From Flavobacteriales bacterium (GTDB lineage: Bacteria; Bacteroidota; Bacteroidia; Flavobacteriales_F; PHOS-HE28): DNA of 64,000 bases. The notes under the pieces were generated by a model. The model was not told the DNA's origin and ran no database searches. It worked only from the letters and a program-made list of their open reading frames with translations. Position 1 is the stretch's first letter; the number at the start of each line of letters is the position of its first letter. The position numbers were made by a program, and so were the translations under genes. Below are positions 1 to 8,576 of this stretch, piece by piece. The stretch covers positions 149,196 to 213,195 of the forward strand of contig JACJZJ010000006.1 in NCBI GenBank assembly GCA_020635675.1, in the 5' to 3' direction.

Positions 1-238
1 TTGCTGCCCGTGACCAGGTCCATGGCGCGATGCTATCCAGCACCGGCACGGCGGCGGAAGCGGGCACTGTTCCGGGTTCCACCTGCGACCGGCCTGGAAA
101 AAGCAGGGCGGGGTACTGCCGGGACCAGGTGTAGGTCACCACGTCGTTCGCGCGACCAAGCTCCTCCGCCATGCGCGCATTGAACTGGGCAATGCCGCCA
201 CGGAAGGGCGGGAAGGTGGAACAAATGGCGATCCGCAC
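1..238 (-). CDS. Family 4 glycosyltransferase, N-terminal part (runs off the window)
   Basis: The first 79 codons of a leftward gene; the rest lies beyond base 1. Translation from the GTG at 236-238 begins VRIAICSTFPPFRGGIAQFN, followed by an AEELGRANDVVTYTW segment and a QYPALLFPGRSQ segment. This is the usual N-terminus of GT-B fold family 4 glycosyltransferases: first beta strand, then a glycine-rich loop that contacts the acceptor. No in-frame ATG was found upstream, so GTG is the likely start. A box one mismatch from the promoter consensus (CATCTTTG on the minus strand, 255-262) lies 16 bases upstream. Acceptor and donor cannot be read from this fragment; an envelope polysaccharide role is inferred. 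Confidence 0.75.
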   Translation of the reverse strand, partial: MRIAICSTFPPFRGGIAQFNARMAEELGRANDVVTYTWSRQYPALLFPGRSQVEPGTVPASAAVPVLDSIAPWTWSRAA

Positions 239-328
239 GGTCGGGGCTGGTGCACAAAGATGAGCGACCGCATCGGTAGAGGTCGGTCGGGGGCATCCTC
301 CCCGCCCGGGTCGCGCGCCCTGTCAGTG

Positions 329-336
329 TAACTTTG
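329..336 (+). promoter_or_regulatory. TAnnTTTG promoter box (TAACTTTG) for the MORN-mnmA operon
   Basis: An exact match to the Bacteroidota -7 element. Only seven bases separate it from the ATG at 344, so transcription should begin at or within a few bases of the start codon. No clear TTG -33 element is visible. Confidence 0.55.
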
Positions 337-343
337 TCGCAAC

Positions 344-1369
344 ATGCGCCGCCTACGGACCGCGATCTTACTGGCATTTGCAGGACCCTTGCTCGGTCTG
401 GCCCAGACGCCCACCCCGGCACCCAATGTCACGGATGCCAATGGGCACAAGCAAGGGCAGTGGGTCCGCCTGTGGGCGGGAAGCGACCAGGTCCGCTATG
501 CCGGTGCGTTCAAGGACGACCGGCCGGTCGGTCGATTTATCTATTACAGCACGGACGGTCGCGTGGAGAGCGTAATCGCTCATTACGCCAGCAGTGACGC
601 CAGTCATGCGCTCCACTATCATCCCGGTGGGCGTTTGATGGCCGAAGGACGCTACGTCGGGGAGAAGAAGGACAGCATCTGGAACTATTATGATGAGCAT
701 GGCGGTCTCAGGTCCAGGGAGCGTTATGTCCGCGGTGTGATGGATGGTGAGCAGACGACCTATTTCAGCGACGGCAGCGCTGCCGAGGTGACGCACTTCA
801 AGAACGGCAAGGAGGACGGTGAACACGTACAGTATTTCGCGAACGGACAGGTGCGCCACCGCGCCATGTACAGCAACGGCGAACCCGAGGGCGAAATGAC
901 CTGGTACTATCCTGATGGCAAGCGGGAGATCGCGGGGACCGCAGTGAACGGGATGCGCGAGGGATCATGGTTCTACTACAACAAGGATGGGACCGTTCAA
1001 ATGCAGTCCTTGTACCAGGGTGGGGAGTTGATCCGCGACAAGAGGGAGAACGGCACGTTCACGGACTACTACGACGATGAGCGACCCGAGCGGGAGGAGA
1101 CCTATGCAAAGGGTCTTTTGGAAGGGCCGTTCATGGAATGGTACGACAATGGTGAATGGGTGGACGAACCCTTGCCCGCCGACCCGAAATTGGGCCGCGT
1201 GGGTGCATCGGACGAGCGGCAGAGAGTGTTGAAGGGGCAGACCAAGAAGCGCGATGGCACCTATCTGCATGGAGAATTGAATGGGAAGGTGCGCACCTAT
1301 GACGAGCGTGGCGTACTTGTCCTCACAGAGGAATACGCAAATGGTCGACGGATCTCCAGCGGACCATGA
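344..1369 (+). CDS. Secreted MORN-repeat (YwqK-like) protein
   Basis: A 341-residue protein with an N-terminal signal peptide (cleavage near LGLAQT, about residue 21). The body is a series of MORN-variant repeats of the type YYxDGrxxxxxxYxnGxxxG, for example YYSDG-, YFSDG-, YFANG-, YYPDG- and YYNKDG-centred units between residues 60 and 260. Such repeats form extended beta-hairpin arrays, usually on envelope or secreted proteins in Bacteroidota; ligands are mostly unknown. Database entries often call them YwqK-family antitoxins, but there is no toxin partner here. Its stop overlaps the mnmA start (ATGA, 1366-1369), so the genes are translationally coupled. First gene of the operon. Confidence 0.8.
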   Translation: MRRLRTAILLAFAGPLLGLAQTPTPAPNVTDANGHKQGQWVRLWAGSDQVRYAGAFKDDRPVGRFIYYSTDGRVESVIAHYASSDASHALHYHPGGRLMAEGRYVGEKKDSIWNYYDEHGGLRSRERYVRGVMDGEQTTYFSDGSAAEVTHFKNGKEDGEHVQYFANGQVRHRAMYSNGEPEGEMTWYYPDGKREIAGTAVNGMREGSWFYYNKDGTVQMQSLYQGGELIRDKRENGTFTDYYDDERPEREETYAKGLLEGPFMEWYDNGEWVDEPLPADPKLGRVGASDERQRVLKGQTKKRDGTYLHGELNGKVRTYDERGVLVLTEEYANGRRISSGP

Positions 1370-2469
1370 GCAAGCACGGACGCATCCTGGTGGCCATGAG
1401 CGGCGGAGTGGACAGTTCCGTCGCCGCGCTTATGCTGCACGAGGAAGGCTACGAGGTGATCGGCGTGACCATGAAGACCTGGGACTATGCCCAGAGCGGT
1501 GGGGGGAAACGCGTGACCGGCTGCTGTGACCTTGATAGCATCAACGATGCCCGGAACATGGCCGTGAGCCGGGGGTTCCATCACATGATCCTCGATATTC
1601 GGGAGGAGTTCGGCGATGCCATCATCGGTAATTTCACCAGTGAGTACCTCGCCGGGCGTACGCCCAATCCATGTGTGCTATGCAACACGTTCATCAAATG
1701 GGAGGCGCTCCTGAAGCGTGCGGATCTGATGGATTGCATGCACATCGCGACGGGTCACTATGCCAGCGTCCGCAGGGAGAACGATCGCCATGTGGTATCG
1801 CGCGGCCTTGACCCGGCGAAGGACCAGAGCTATGTGCTTTGGGGGCTGACACAGGAGAGCCTCGAGCGCACGCATTTTCCTCTTGGCGGCTTCACGAAGG
1901 AGCGGATCAAAGAGTTGGCCCGATCCAGCGGTTTTCCGGAACTGGCCGCCAAGAGCGAGAGCTATGAGATCTGCTTCATACCCGATAACGACTACCGCGG
2001 TTTTCTGAAACGCAAGGAGCCCGGGACCATGCAGGGGTTGGCCCATGGAAAGCTGGTCAGCACGACAGGCGAGACCCTTGGTGAACATGACGGTTATCCC
2101 TTCTTCACCATCGGCCAACGCAAGGGCCTGGGGATCGCCGTTGGTGAACCGATGTACGTAACGGAGATCGTACCGGAAACGAACACGGTCGTTCTCGGGC
2201 GCAAGGAGGACCTGCGATGCACCCGCATGTGGGTGCGCCGGCCGAATTTCCAGAAGATCGACCGATTGCGCGGTGAAATGGAAGTGGTGGCCAAGGTGCG
2301 GTACAAGGACAAGGGCACACCGGCGACCATTTCGATGGACGATCAACGGGTCCTGGTGGAATTCCATGCACCCGTGGCAGGCATCGCACCCGGCCAGAGT
2401 GCCGTCTTCTATGACGGGGAGGATGTGGTCGGTGGTGGATTCATCGATCGGGAGACCCCAATGTCATGA
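1366..2469 (+). CDS. mnmA: tRNA 2-thiouridine(34) synthase MnmA
   Basis: A 367-residue enzyme that activates U34 of Lys, Glu and Gln tRNAs with ATP and inserts sulfur delivered as a persulfide. The PP-loop SGGVDSS is at residues 12-18. Catalytic cysteines are visible in NPCVLCN (Cys106, aligned with the LCN cysteine of known MnmA) and in SYEICFIP (Cys203). GHYA and SYVLWGL motifs that contact tRNA are present. Full length for the family. The ATG overlaps the preceding stop and its TGA overlaps the next start (2466-2469). A cysteine desulfurase that could supply sulfur is encoded at 55135-56292. Confidence 0.97.
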   Translation: MSKHGRILVAMSGGVDSSVAALMLHEEGYEVIGVTMKTWDYAQSGGGKRVTGCCDLDSINDARNMAVSRGFHHMILDIREEFGDAIIGNFTSEYLAGRTPNPCVLCNTFIKWEALLKRADLMDCMHIATGHYASVRRENDRHVVSRGLDPAKDQSYVLWGLTQESLERTHFPLGGFTKERIKELARSSGFPELAAKSESYEICFIPDNDYRGFLKRKEPGTMQGLAHGKLVSTTGETLGEHDGYPFFTIGQRKGLGIAVGEPMYVTEIVPETNTVVLGRKEDLRCTRMWVRRPNFQKIDRLRGEMEVVAKVRYKDKGTPATISMDDQRVLVEFHAPVAGIAPGQSAVFYDGEDVVGGGFIDRETPMS

Positions 2470-3155
2470 ACCGATGGACGTTGCTCATACCCCTGGCGGG
2501 CCTGGTGCTGGCCGCCGGCTGCCGCAAGGACGATCACGGCCACGTGGACCTGGGCCACGCCTATTTCCCCACAGGGATCGGTCATTGGGTGGAATACGTC
2601 GTGGATAGCGCCTGGATCGATGAGGCCAATCAGATCACAGGGCATCGCACCTACCACTTGCGGGAGTTGCTGGAGTCGGAACTCATCGATGACGAGGGCA
2701 GGACGGCCCAGCGCGTCGAACGCTACGTGCTGGACAGTCTGGGCGAGTGGGCGATCCGGGATATCTGGACACAGACACGCAACAGCACTTCCGCCGAACG
2801 CACCGAAGAGAACAGACGCTACCTGAAGTTGTCCTTCCCGCCCCATGAAGGGGAGTATTGGAACCTCAACGTGTACAATGCCGAAGATCCGCTTGAGGTG
2901 GAATATCAGATGGTGGACCAGCCCTGGTCCGCGAATGGATTGAACTTCGACAGTACCCTGGTGGTCCGGAGCACCTTCCTGAACAACCTGGTCGATACGC
3001 TCATTTACATCGAGCGCTATGCCAAGCATGTCGGAATGGTCGATCGGCAGGTGGACAGCAGCAACACGCAGTTCATTTTCAACGATACGCTTCCACCGGC
3101 GCCGCGCACGCGTGGTTGGTATCTCCGTCAGACGATCACGGCTTTTGGCCCATGA
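2466..3155 (+). CDS. Lipoprotein of unknown function
   Basis: A 229-residue protein with a lipoprotein signal peptide: a hydrophobic stretch followed by the lipobox LAAGC with cysteine at about residue 19. The mature part is polar and contains FPTGIGHWVEYVVDS near residue 37 and IYIERYAKHVGMV near the end, as in lipoproteins of Bacteroidota that begin with a line such as 'fp...G..w.Y.vd'. No catalytic motif was recognised. It is coupled by ATGA overlaps to mnmA upstream and to the S8 peptidase downstream (3152-3155). Likely anchored in the outer membrane; role unknown. Confidence 0.8.
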   Translation: MNRWTLLIPLAGLVLAAGCRKDDHGHVDLGHAYFPTGIGHWVEYVVDSAWIDEANQITGHRTYHLRELLESELIDDEGRTAQRVERYVLDSLGEWAIRDIWTQTRNSTSAERTEENRRYLKLSFPPHEGEYWNLNVYNAEDPLEVEYQMVDQPWSANGLNFDSTLVVRSTFLNNLVDTLIYIERYAKHVGMVDRQVDSSNTQFIFNDTLPPAPRTRGWYLRQTITAFGP

Positions 3156-4831
3156 CCCGTCGCCTCCTCCTCGCCGTTGCCGTTCAGATGGTCCTGCTGA
3201 CCGGCGTCTTCGGGCAAACGGCACCGGCCACCTATCGGATCGCCTTTACCGACAAGACCAACACGCCCTATACCATCGACCATCCGGAAGCATACCTGGG
3301 ACAACGGTCGATCGAACGGCGCCAACAACAGGGCATTCCCATTGATCCCTTCGACCTGCCTGTGGATCCCGCCTATGTGGATGCCCTGCTCGCCAGCGGG
3401 CAGTTCGAGTTGATGTATTGCAGCAAATGGACGAATTCCGTGACGATCCATAGCACCGATACCCTTGCGCTCGATACCATCGACCAGCTGCCCTTCGTGG
3501 CATCGGTGCGGCTCCTCGCGGATGGCCGCCCGCATTCCGATAGGAGAGGGGACAAGTTCCGTACGCCCGTGTCAAAAGGGGGGATATCGGGACCGTATGA
3601 ACCGCTGTACGGTGAGAGCTTCCGCCAGATCGAGATGTTGAACGGACATCTGCTCCACGCTGCTGGTGCAATGGGGCAGGGGATGCGCATCGGTGTCCTC
3701 GATTCCGGATTCGATCACGCGGACTCGCTTCCGGCTTTCGCCGACCTGTTCGCCCGAAATGGGGTGGTCATGACCGAGGACGTCGTGGACGAGGACGGGG
3801 ATGTCTATCATGATCACTGGCATGGTCGGACGGTGCTTTCGTGCCTGGCGGGGCACGTGGACGGCCACCTCCTGGGGAGTGCCCCAGAGGCGGACTATGT
3901 GCTGGTGCGGACCGAGAACGCGGCTTCCGAGTATATCGTCGAGGAGGACAATTGGGTGCGTGGCGCCGAGCTATGCGACAGCTTGGGATGCGACGTGCTG
4001 AACACCTCGCTCGGCTACACGACCTTCGATGACAGCCTCCAGGACCACGACTACGCGGATATGGACGGTATGACCACGCGCATCAGCATCGCTGCATCCA
4101 TCGCCGCAAGTCGTGGCATGGTGGTGGTCGTGAGCGCTGGCAATAGTGGTGCCGGTGCGTGGCACTATATCGGAGCTCCCGCCGATGCTGCCGGTGTGCT
4201 GGCGGTCGGGGCCGTGGGTCCCGACCGTGTGACGGCCTCCTTCAGTTCGCGTGGTCCGAGCAGCGATGGCCGTGTCAAACCGGACGTGGCGGCGGTGGGC
4301 TTCCAGGCCTATGGGCTGGGCATCGATGGAAGCCGCGTCGACCCGATCAATGGAACGTCGTTCAGCAGCCCCGTTCTTGCGGGAGGAGTGACCTGCCTCT
4401 GGCAATTGCATCCGGACCGGACCGCCGCGGAGGTCCGCGATGCGGTGATCCGCAGCGCCTCGCGTTACTCCGCCCCCGACAGCGCCACGGGCTATGGCAT
4501 TCCCGACCTTTGGCGCGCGCACCTCCTTTTGAACGGCAGGGACCTCACCGGCCTTTCCAGTACGCAGTTCATGGAGATCGCGCCCGTGCCGTTCACGGAC
4601 CATTTCGAACTGGTGCTGTTCACAGGTGGGGCCGATCGGCTTGACGTACGGCTCTATGGTCCGGAGGGCAGGATGACCTGGGAGGCCTCCAAACCCCTTG
4701 ATCCTGGCACCTATCAGCGACTTTGGTTGGGAGACCCGGCGCTCGCTGCATTGTCGGCCGGTGTGTACGTGCTCGATGCGGTGATCGGAAGCGCTCACCT
4801 GCGCAGGAGTCTCGTGAAGGCGGAGCAATGA
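3152..4831 (+). CDS. Secreted subtilisin-like S8 serine peptidase with T9SS sorting domain
   Basis: A 559-residue subtilase. The start chosen is the ATG overlapping the previous stop; it gives a clean signal peptide ending near FGQT (residue 23). Catalytic residues: Asp184 in GVLDSG, His224 in HWHGRTV, Asn331 in SAGNSG (oxyanion hole) and Ser403 in NGTSFSSP. An N-terminal propeptide-like region covers about residues 24-150. The last 85 residues (IAPVPFTDHFELVL..., then SAGVYVLDAV... and SLVK) match a type A C-terminal sorting domain, which directs export through the type IX system and then removal or attachment at the surface. A longer upstream reading would lack the signal peptide. Its stop overlaps the aat start. 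Confidence 0.9.
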   Translation: MTRRLLLAVAVQMVLLTGVFGQTAPATYRIAFTDKTNTPYTIDHPEAYLGQRSIERRQQQGIPIDPFDLPVDPAYVDALLASGQFELMYCSKWTNSVTIHSTDTLALDTIDQLPFVASVRLLADGRPHSDRRGDKFRTPVSKGGISGPYEPLYGESFRQIEMLNGHLLHAAGAMGQGMRIGVLDSGFDHADSLPAFADLFARNGVVMTEDVVDEDGDVYHDHWHGRTVLSCLAGHVDGHLLGSAPEADYVLVRTENAASEYIVEEDNWVRGAELCDSLGCDVLNTSLGYTTFDDSLQDHDYADMDGMTTRISIAASIAASRGMVVVVSAGNSGAGAWHYIGAPADAAGVLAVGAVGPDRVTASFSSRGPSSDGRVKPDVAAVGFQAYGLGIDGSRVDPINGTSFSSPVLAGGVTCLWQLHPDRTAAEVRDAVIRSASRYSAPDSATGYGIPDLWRAHLLLNGRDLTGLSSTQFMEIAPVPFTDHFELVLFTGGADRLDVRLYGPEGRMTWEASKPLDPGTYQRLWLGDPALAALSAGVYVLDAVIGSAHLRRSLVKAEQ

Positions 4832-5421
4832 GACCGCGCCCGCCTGAAAGCGCGAAGATCGGTCCGGACATGCTCCTTCGGGCCTATGGATCAGGAATAT
4901 TCCCGATGGGTGCAGCGGATGGTCCGGTCCGTTGGTACGATCCCCCGGTCCGCTGCATCCTACCGATGGTCCCGCTCTCACCGCCAAGGTCCCTGAAGGC
5001 GGTATCGCGCTCGGACCGCTTCACCCTGACCCACGATCGGGCGTTCGAAGCGGTCATGCGCGGCTGTGCGGACCGTCCGCTCACCTGGATCACGGAGGAG
5101 CTGGTCGCGGCCTATGTGGCGCTTCACCGGATGGGCCATGCGCATTCGGTGGAGGTCTGGGAGCGCGGTGAACTGGTCGGGGGACTGTACGGGGTGCACA
5201 TGGGTGCCGCGTTCTTCGGGGAGAGCATGTTCCACCGACGACCAGAAGCATCCAAGCTGGCTTTCTTCCACCTTCACGCCCACCTTCTTCGAAGGGACTT
5301 CCGGCTTCATGACGCGCAGATCATCAATCCCTTCACCGCATCGCTCGGTGCGGTGGAATTGGAACGGGATCTGTTCCAACGTCGCTTGGAGGAGGCATTG
5401 CCCATCGAACGTACATTCTGA
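4828..5421 (+). CDS. aat: Leucyl/phenylalanyl-tRNA--protein transferase
   Basis: A cytosolic enzyme of 197 residues that transfers Leu or Phe from tRNA to N-terminal Lys or Arg, marking proteins for ClpAP degradation (N-end rule). Visible family motifs: GIFPMG, WYDPP, a LTHDRAFEAV region, TWITEEL, and FGESMFHRRPEASKLA. The ATG overlaps the peptidase stop (4828-4831); this start aligns with the family N-terminus, which is short in Bacteroidota. Confidence 0.93.
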   Translation: MRPRPPESAKIGPDMLLRAYGSGIFPMGAADGPVRWYDPPVRCILPMVPLSPPRSLKAVSRSDRFTLTHDRAFEAVMRGCADRPLTWITEELVAAYVALHRMGHAHSVEVWERGELVGGLYGVHMGAAFFGESMFHRRPEASKLAFFHLHAHLLRRDFRLHDAQIINPFTASLGAVELERDLFQRRLEEALPIERTF

Positions 5422-5431
5422 ACTTCGTACC

Positions 5432-5872
5432 ATGCACCGACCCATCGCGGTCTTCATGTACTTGTTCCCCTTGCTGCTCCTTGCCCAGGGTCGGCTCGAG
5501 GTGGTCGTTCATATACCCGAACAGGCACCCTCCGGAACGTTGCACCTGGCCTTGTGTCCGAACGAGGATGCTTTCAGGATAGTGGAGGGATGCCGGATCA
5601 GGGAGGTCGTCACCAAGGGTGATGCCGCATCGTTCAGCTTCCCTGATCTGCCCGCTGGTACCTATGCGGTTAAGGTCTTTCTGGACATGAACGGCAACGG
5701 GGTGCTGGACAAGAACGAGCTGGGCATCCCTCAGGAACCCGTCGGATTCAGCAACGATGCGATGGGGCGCATGGGTCCCGCATCGTTCAAGGAGGCATCG
5801 TTCGCTTTCTCGGGTGTGGATACGGCCATCGCCTTCACCCTGCGGGTGCCGCCACGTATGGAGGAGCGGTGA
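5432..5872 (+). CDS. DUF2141 domain protein, secreted
   Basis: A 146-residue protein with a signal peptide (residues 1-19, ending LLLLAQG) and one DUF2141 domain. Characteristic parts are FPDLPAGTYAVKVFLDMNGNG, with the DxNgNGxLD-like calcium-loop segment, and EPVGFSND near residue 110. The fold is expected to be an immunoglobulin-like beta sandwich; the function of the family is not known. Ten bases follow the aat stop, and AACTTCG just before the ATG may be a weak promoter box. It ends four bases from the convergent KDO operon. Confidence 0.85.
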   Translation: MHRPIAVFMYLFPLLLLAQGRLEVVVHIPEQAPSGTLHLALCPNEDAFRIVEGCRIREVVTKGDAASFSFPDLPAGTYAVKVFLDMNGNGVLDKNELGIPQEPVGFSNDAMGRMGPASFKEASFAFSGVDTAIAFTLRVPPRMEER

Positions 5873-5876
5873 ACCG

Positions 5877-6554
5877 TCAGCGCGGGTTCTTCACCACCTC
5901 CGTTGGTACCGCGTTCCGGTCGGCCAGATAGGCCTTGTACATGTCGGAATAGCGAAGCCGGTGTTCGACGACCTCTTCGTACCGTCCCATCAGGCCCAGC
6001 AGCAGTTCACAGGCTTCACGAAGGCCATGCCGGCCTCCGTTCAGGTGGGTCAATAGGTCCGCGTCGAGCCGGGCACTGACGAAATTCTCGAACAAGGGGC
6101 TTGCGGGCTGATGCACCAGGATGCGCATGCCGCAGCGTCGCGCAAGAGGCAGGTCCAGGACGTCATCGAAAAAGAACGCCACCTGCTTGTCGTCGCATCC
6201 ATGGTCCGACCGGAACCGCTCCAGTGCGTCCATTTTGTGTGTGAAGCCCATGTAGATGGCATGCAGGTGCTCGCGTTCCGCGAAGCGTTGCGCTTGTGGG
6301 TTGTGCTGTCCGGTGATCACGGCACAGACCGGAAGCTGCTTGTTCGCCAGCCACATCCCGAAACGGAGCAGATTGACCCCCATGCTATCCACTTCGCTGA
6401 ACGGACTTCCTCCGTCCGCATCCTTCCACCCGTCATTGAACACACCGTCCCAATCGAACAACAAGCCCCGGATCCCCCCCAGTGTGCGTTGCAGGTGATC
6501 GGGGGGGCGCAGAAACCGCGTGCCGAGCTTGGAGAATGTCCGCAGGTCCAGCAT
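5877..6554 (-). CDS. KdsC-like HAD phosphatase (KDO 8-phosphate phosphatase)
   Basis: A 225-residue HAD-superfamily hydrolase expected to remove phosphate from KDO 8-phosphate to give KDO. Motifs: LFDWDGVFNDG (nucleophile Asp34, acid/base Asp36), VITG (Thr81), THK (Lys107) and FFDDVLDLP (Asp130, Asp131, Asp134). The segment GGRHGLREACELLL aligns with the GGRGAVREVCDLLL segment of known KdsC. It is longer than usual KdsC (about 190), with extensions at both ends. It begins one base after the stop of the transaldolase-CBS gene and is third in an operon led by kdsA, which supports the assignment. A related CMP- or N-acylneuraminate phosphatase role is less likely. Confidence 0.82.
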   Translation of the reverse strand: MLDLRTFSKLGTRFLRPPDHLQRTLGGIRGLLFDWDGVFNDGWKDADGGSPFSEVDSMGVNLLRFGMWLANKQLPVCAVITGQHNPQAQRFAEREHLHAIYMGFTHKMDALERFRSDHGCDDKQVAFFFDDVLDLPLARRCGMRILVHQPASPLFENFVSARLDADLLTHLNGGRHGLREACELLLGLMGRYEEVVEHRLRYSDMYKAYLADRNAVPTEVVKNPR

Positions 6555-6555
6555 C

Positions 6556-7578
6556 TCAACCCGCGATCGCCTTCATCAGGTCCTGGATGTCGAGCATACC
6601 GAGCTGCTTTCCGTTCTCGCTCACGCTCAAGGTATCCACCTTGTGCTCCTTGAAGGCCCTCTGCGCATCGTCCAGCAATGCCTCCGGGCCGATGGTGAAC
6701 GGCGTGTTGAACTTCAACGTGCTAAGCTTCCTGGTGAGGAACTTGTCGCCCTCCTTCTCGATACCGCGGCGCAATCCGCCGTCCGTGAACACGCCCTTGT
6801 TCTTTCCCTTGGCATCCACCACCATCACCGCGCCGAAGCCGTGCTTGGTCATCTCCACCAGTGCCTGGCTCACGGTGGCGCTGTCCTTCACCAACGGGTT
6901 CCTGCGGGAGAGCACGTCCTTCACCTTCATGGTGATCAAACGGGTGTCCACGTAGAACTGCTGCGTGCCGATCGCCGTGAAGTGGTTGTCGGTGAGCTGC
7001 TTCATGATCTTCCAGGGCACCGTGATCGTGTGTACGCCGATGTCCACCGCGTTCCGCACATGTTCGATGGTACGCACGCTGCTGAACATGATCTTCGTGT
7101 CATATCCGTAGTAGTTCACGGCGCGAACGCACTGTTCCACAAGGGCGAGCGCGTCATGCCCCTGGTCCTGCAGACGCCCCACCAACGGACATACATAGCT
7201 GGCACCGGCCTGCATGGCCATGTAGGCCTGCTGGATGGTGTAGACCAGGTGGACGTTCACCAGGACCCCCTTGTTCCGTAGCATCCGGCACGCGCGCAGG
7301 CCCTCCAGGCTCACGGGGATCTTGAAGACGGTGGTCTCCTTCTTCAATCCCATTTTCAGCTGGCGGTCCGCCTCCTTCACGATCTCTTCGGCGGTCTCGC
7401 CGAGTGCCTCCACCTGCAATACCGGCACCTTCCTGGCGAGGTCCAGGATCATCCTGTCGATGTCCTTCACCCCGCCGCGGTGCATGAAGGTGGGTGTGGT
7501 GGTCAGACCGGTGAGAAAGCCCAGTCGGAAGGCTTCGTCGATCTCCTTGGGGTCGGCGCTGTCGAGGTAGAGTTCCAT
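6556..7578 (-). CDS. Transaldolase-family domain fused to KdsD-type CBS pair
   Basis: A 340-residue fusion. Residues 1-212 are a small transaldolase / fructose-6-phosphate aldolase fold: MELYLDSAD with Asp6, GLTTTPTFM at 24-32, and Lys86 in VFKIPVSLEG as the Schiff-base lysine. Residues 213-340 are two CBS domains; GVFTDGGLRR closely matches the GIFTDGDLRR segment of arabinose-5-phosphate isomerase KdsD. In known KdsD the CBS pair follows an SIS domain, which is absent here. The gene sits between kdsA and the KdsC-like gene, so a role in making arabinose 5-phosphate is inferred. Fructose-6-phosphate aldolases can join glycolaldehyde and glyceraldehyde 3-phosphate into this sugar. The Asn usually found in the TTNP motif is Thr here. 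The ATG at 7578 begins the domain; upstream readings are shadow. Confidence 0.88.
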   Translation of the reverse strand: MELYLDSADPKEIDEAFRLGFLTGLTTTPTFMHRGGVKDIDRMILDLARKVPVLQVEALGETAEEIVKEADRQLKMGLKKETTVFKIPVSLEGLRACRMLRNKGVLVNVHLVYTIQQAYMAMQAGASYVCPLVGRLQDQGHDALALVEQCVRAVNYYGYDTKIMFSSVRTIEHVRNAVDIGVHTITVPWKIMKQLTDNHFTAIGTQQFYVDTRLITMKVKDVLSRRNPLVKDSATVSQALVEMTKHGFGAVMVVDAKGKNKGVFTDGGLRRGIEKEGDKFLTRKLSTLKFNTPFTIGPEALLDDAQRAFKEHKVDTLSVSENGKQLGMLDIQDLMKAIAG

Positions 7579-7667
7579 GGTGCGGGTTGATGCGTTGTGC
7601 GGTGCAGATGAGCTTCCCTGTTGCACCTGCAACGTCGACCCAAGGGGTCAACGGCACAGGCGAGGGA

Positions 7668-8513
7668 TCAGACGTCGGCAAGTTGGCGGCGATGCTTCAC
7701 TTCCACGGCGTGGATATCCAGCAGGGGCTTCAGGAATTCCTCCAGGTCATATACACAGAGCTGGCTGGCGGCGTCGCAAAGGGCCTTGGCGGGGTCGGGG
7801 TGTGTTTCGATGAACACACCGTCGACACCGGCGGCTAATCCGGCCCTTGCGATGGTGGGCATCACGTCCCGGTTGCCACCGCGCGGGTCGGCGCTGGGGA
7901 TGCCATACTTGCGGATGCTGTGCGTGATGTCGAAGACCACGGGATAGCCCGTCCTCCGCATGTGGTAGAATGCGCGGGGATCGACGACCAGGTCATTGTA
8001 GCCGAACGTGTACCCGCGCTCGGTGAGGATGATCTTGTCGTTGCCCGTGCTCACGCACTTCTCGACGGGTTTGGCCATGTTGTCCGGCGCAAGGAATTGT
8101 GCGTGCTTCAGGTTGATCACCGCTCCTGTTTTCGCGGCCTCGGTGACCAGGGTGGTCTGCATCACCAGGTAGGCGGGGATCTGCAGCACGTCCACCACCT
8201 CGGCCGCGGGCCTTGCCTGGCTCGGGTAGTGGATGTCGGTGAGGATCGGAAAGCCGAACTCCGTCTTGATGCGTGCCAGCACCTTCAGTCCTTTTTCCAG
8301 CCCCGGGCCCTGGTAGAAGTCCACGCTGCTGCGGTTGTCCTTGGTGAAACTGCTCTTGAAGATGACGGGCACACCGGTGCGTTCGCTCACTTCCCTGAGC
8401 TTCTCGGCGGTGCGCAGCATCACATCCTCGGTCTCGATCACGCACGGACCGGAGATCAGGAAGAGCTGTTCACTGCCACAGGCGATCCCGCCGACTTGGA
8501 CGATCTTGGTCAT
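7668..8513 (-). CDS. kdsA: 3-deoxy-8-phosphooctulonate synthase KdsA
   Basis: A 281-residue cytosolic enzyme that condenses phosphoenolpyruvate with arabinose 5-phosphate to KDO 8-phosphate for lipopolysaccharide. Motifs: SGPCVIE (21-27), FKSSFTKDNRSS, LTDIHYPSQ, LKHAQF, ERGYTFGYNDLVVDPR, FDITHS and FIETHPDP. Cys24 in SGPC is the metal-ligand cysteine of metal-dependent (class II) KdsA; the metal-independent E. coli enzyme has Asn there. First gene of the KDO operon, 89 bases before the transaldolase-CBS gene. Promoter box at 8549-8556. Confidence 0.97.
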   Translation of the reverse strand: MTKIVQVGGIACGSEQLFLISGPCVIETEDVMLRTAEKLREVSERTGVPVIFKSSFTKDNRSSVDFYQGPGLEKGLKVLARIKTEFGFPILTDIHYPSQARPAAEVVDVLQIPAYLVMQTTLVTEAAKTGAVINLKHAQFLAPDNMAKPVEKCVSTGNDKIILTERGYTFGYNDLVVDPRAFYHMRRTGYPVVFDITHSIRKYGIPSADPRGGNRDVMPTIARAGLAAGVDGVFIETHPDPAKALCDAASQLCVYDLEEFLKPLLDIHAVEVKHRRQLADV

Positions 8514-8548
8514 GGTTCTCGAATTGTCCGCTTCGGCGAACGATCCCG

Positions 8549-8556
8549 CAAAGTTA
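8549..8556 (-). promoter_or_regulatory. TAnnTTTG promoter box (TAACTTTG) for the KDO operon
   Basis: Exact -7 match on the minus strand, 35 bases upstream of the kdsA ATG. No convincing TTG -33 element. Confidence 0.5.
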
Positions 8557-8576
8557 CCCAGTCGGTCCGATCGCGA

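Noticed and set aside
344..1369. YwqK-type antitoxin label for the MORN protein
   Set aside because: No toxin partner, the protein is exported, and the next gene is mnmA.
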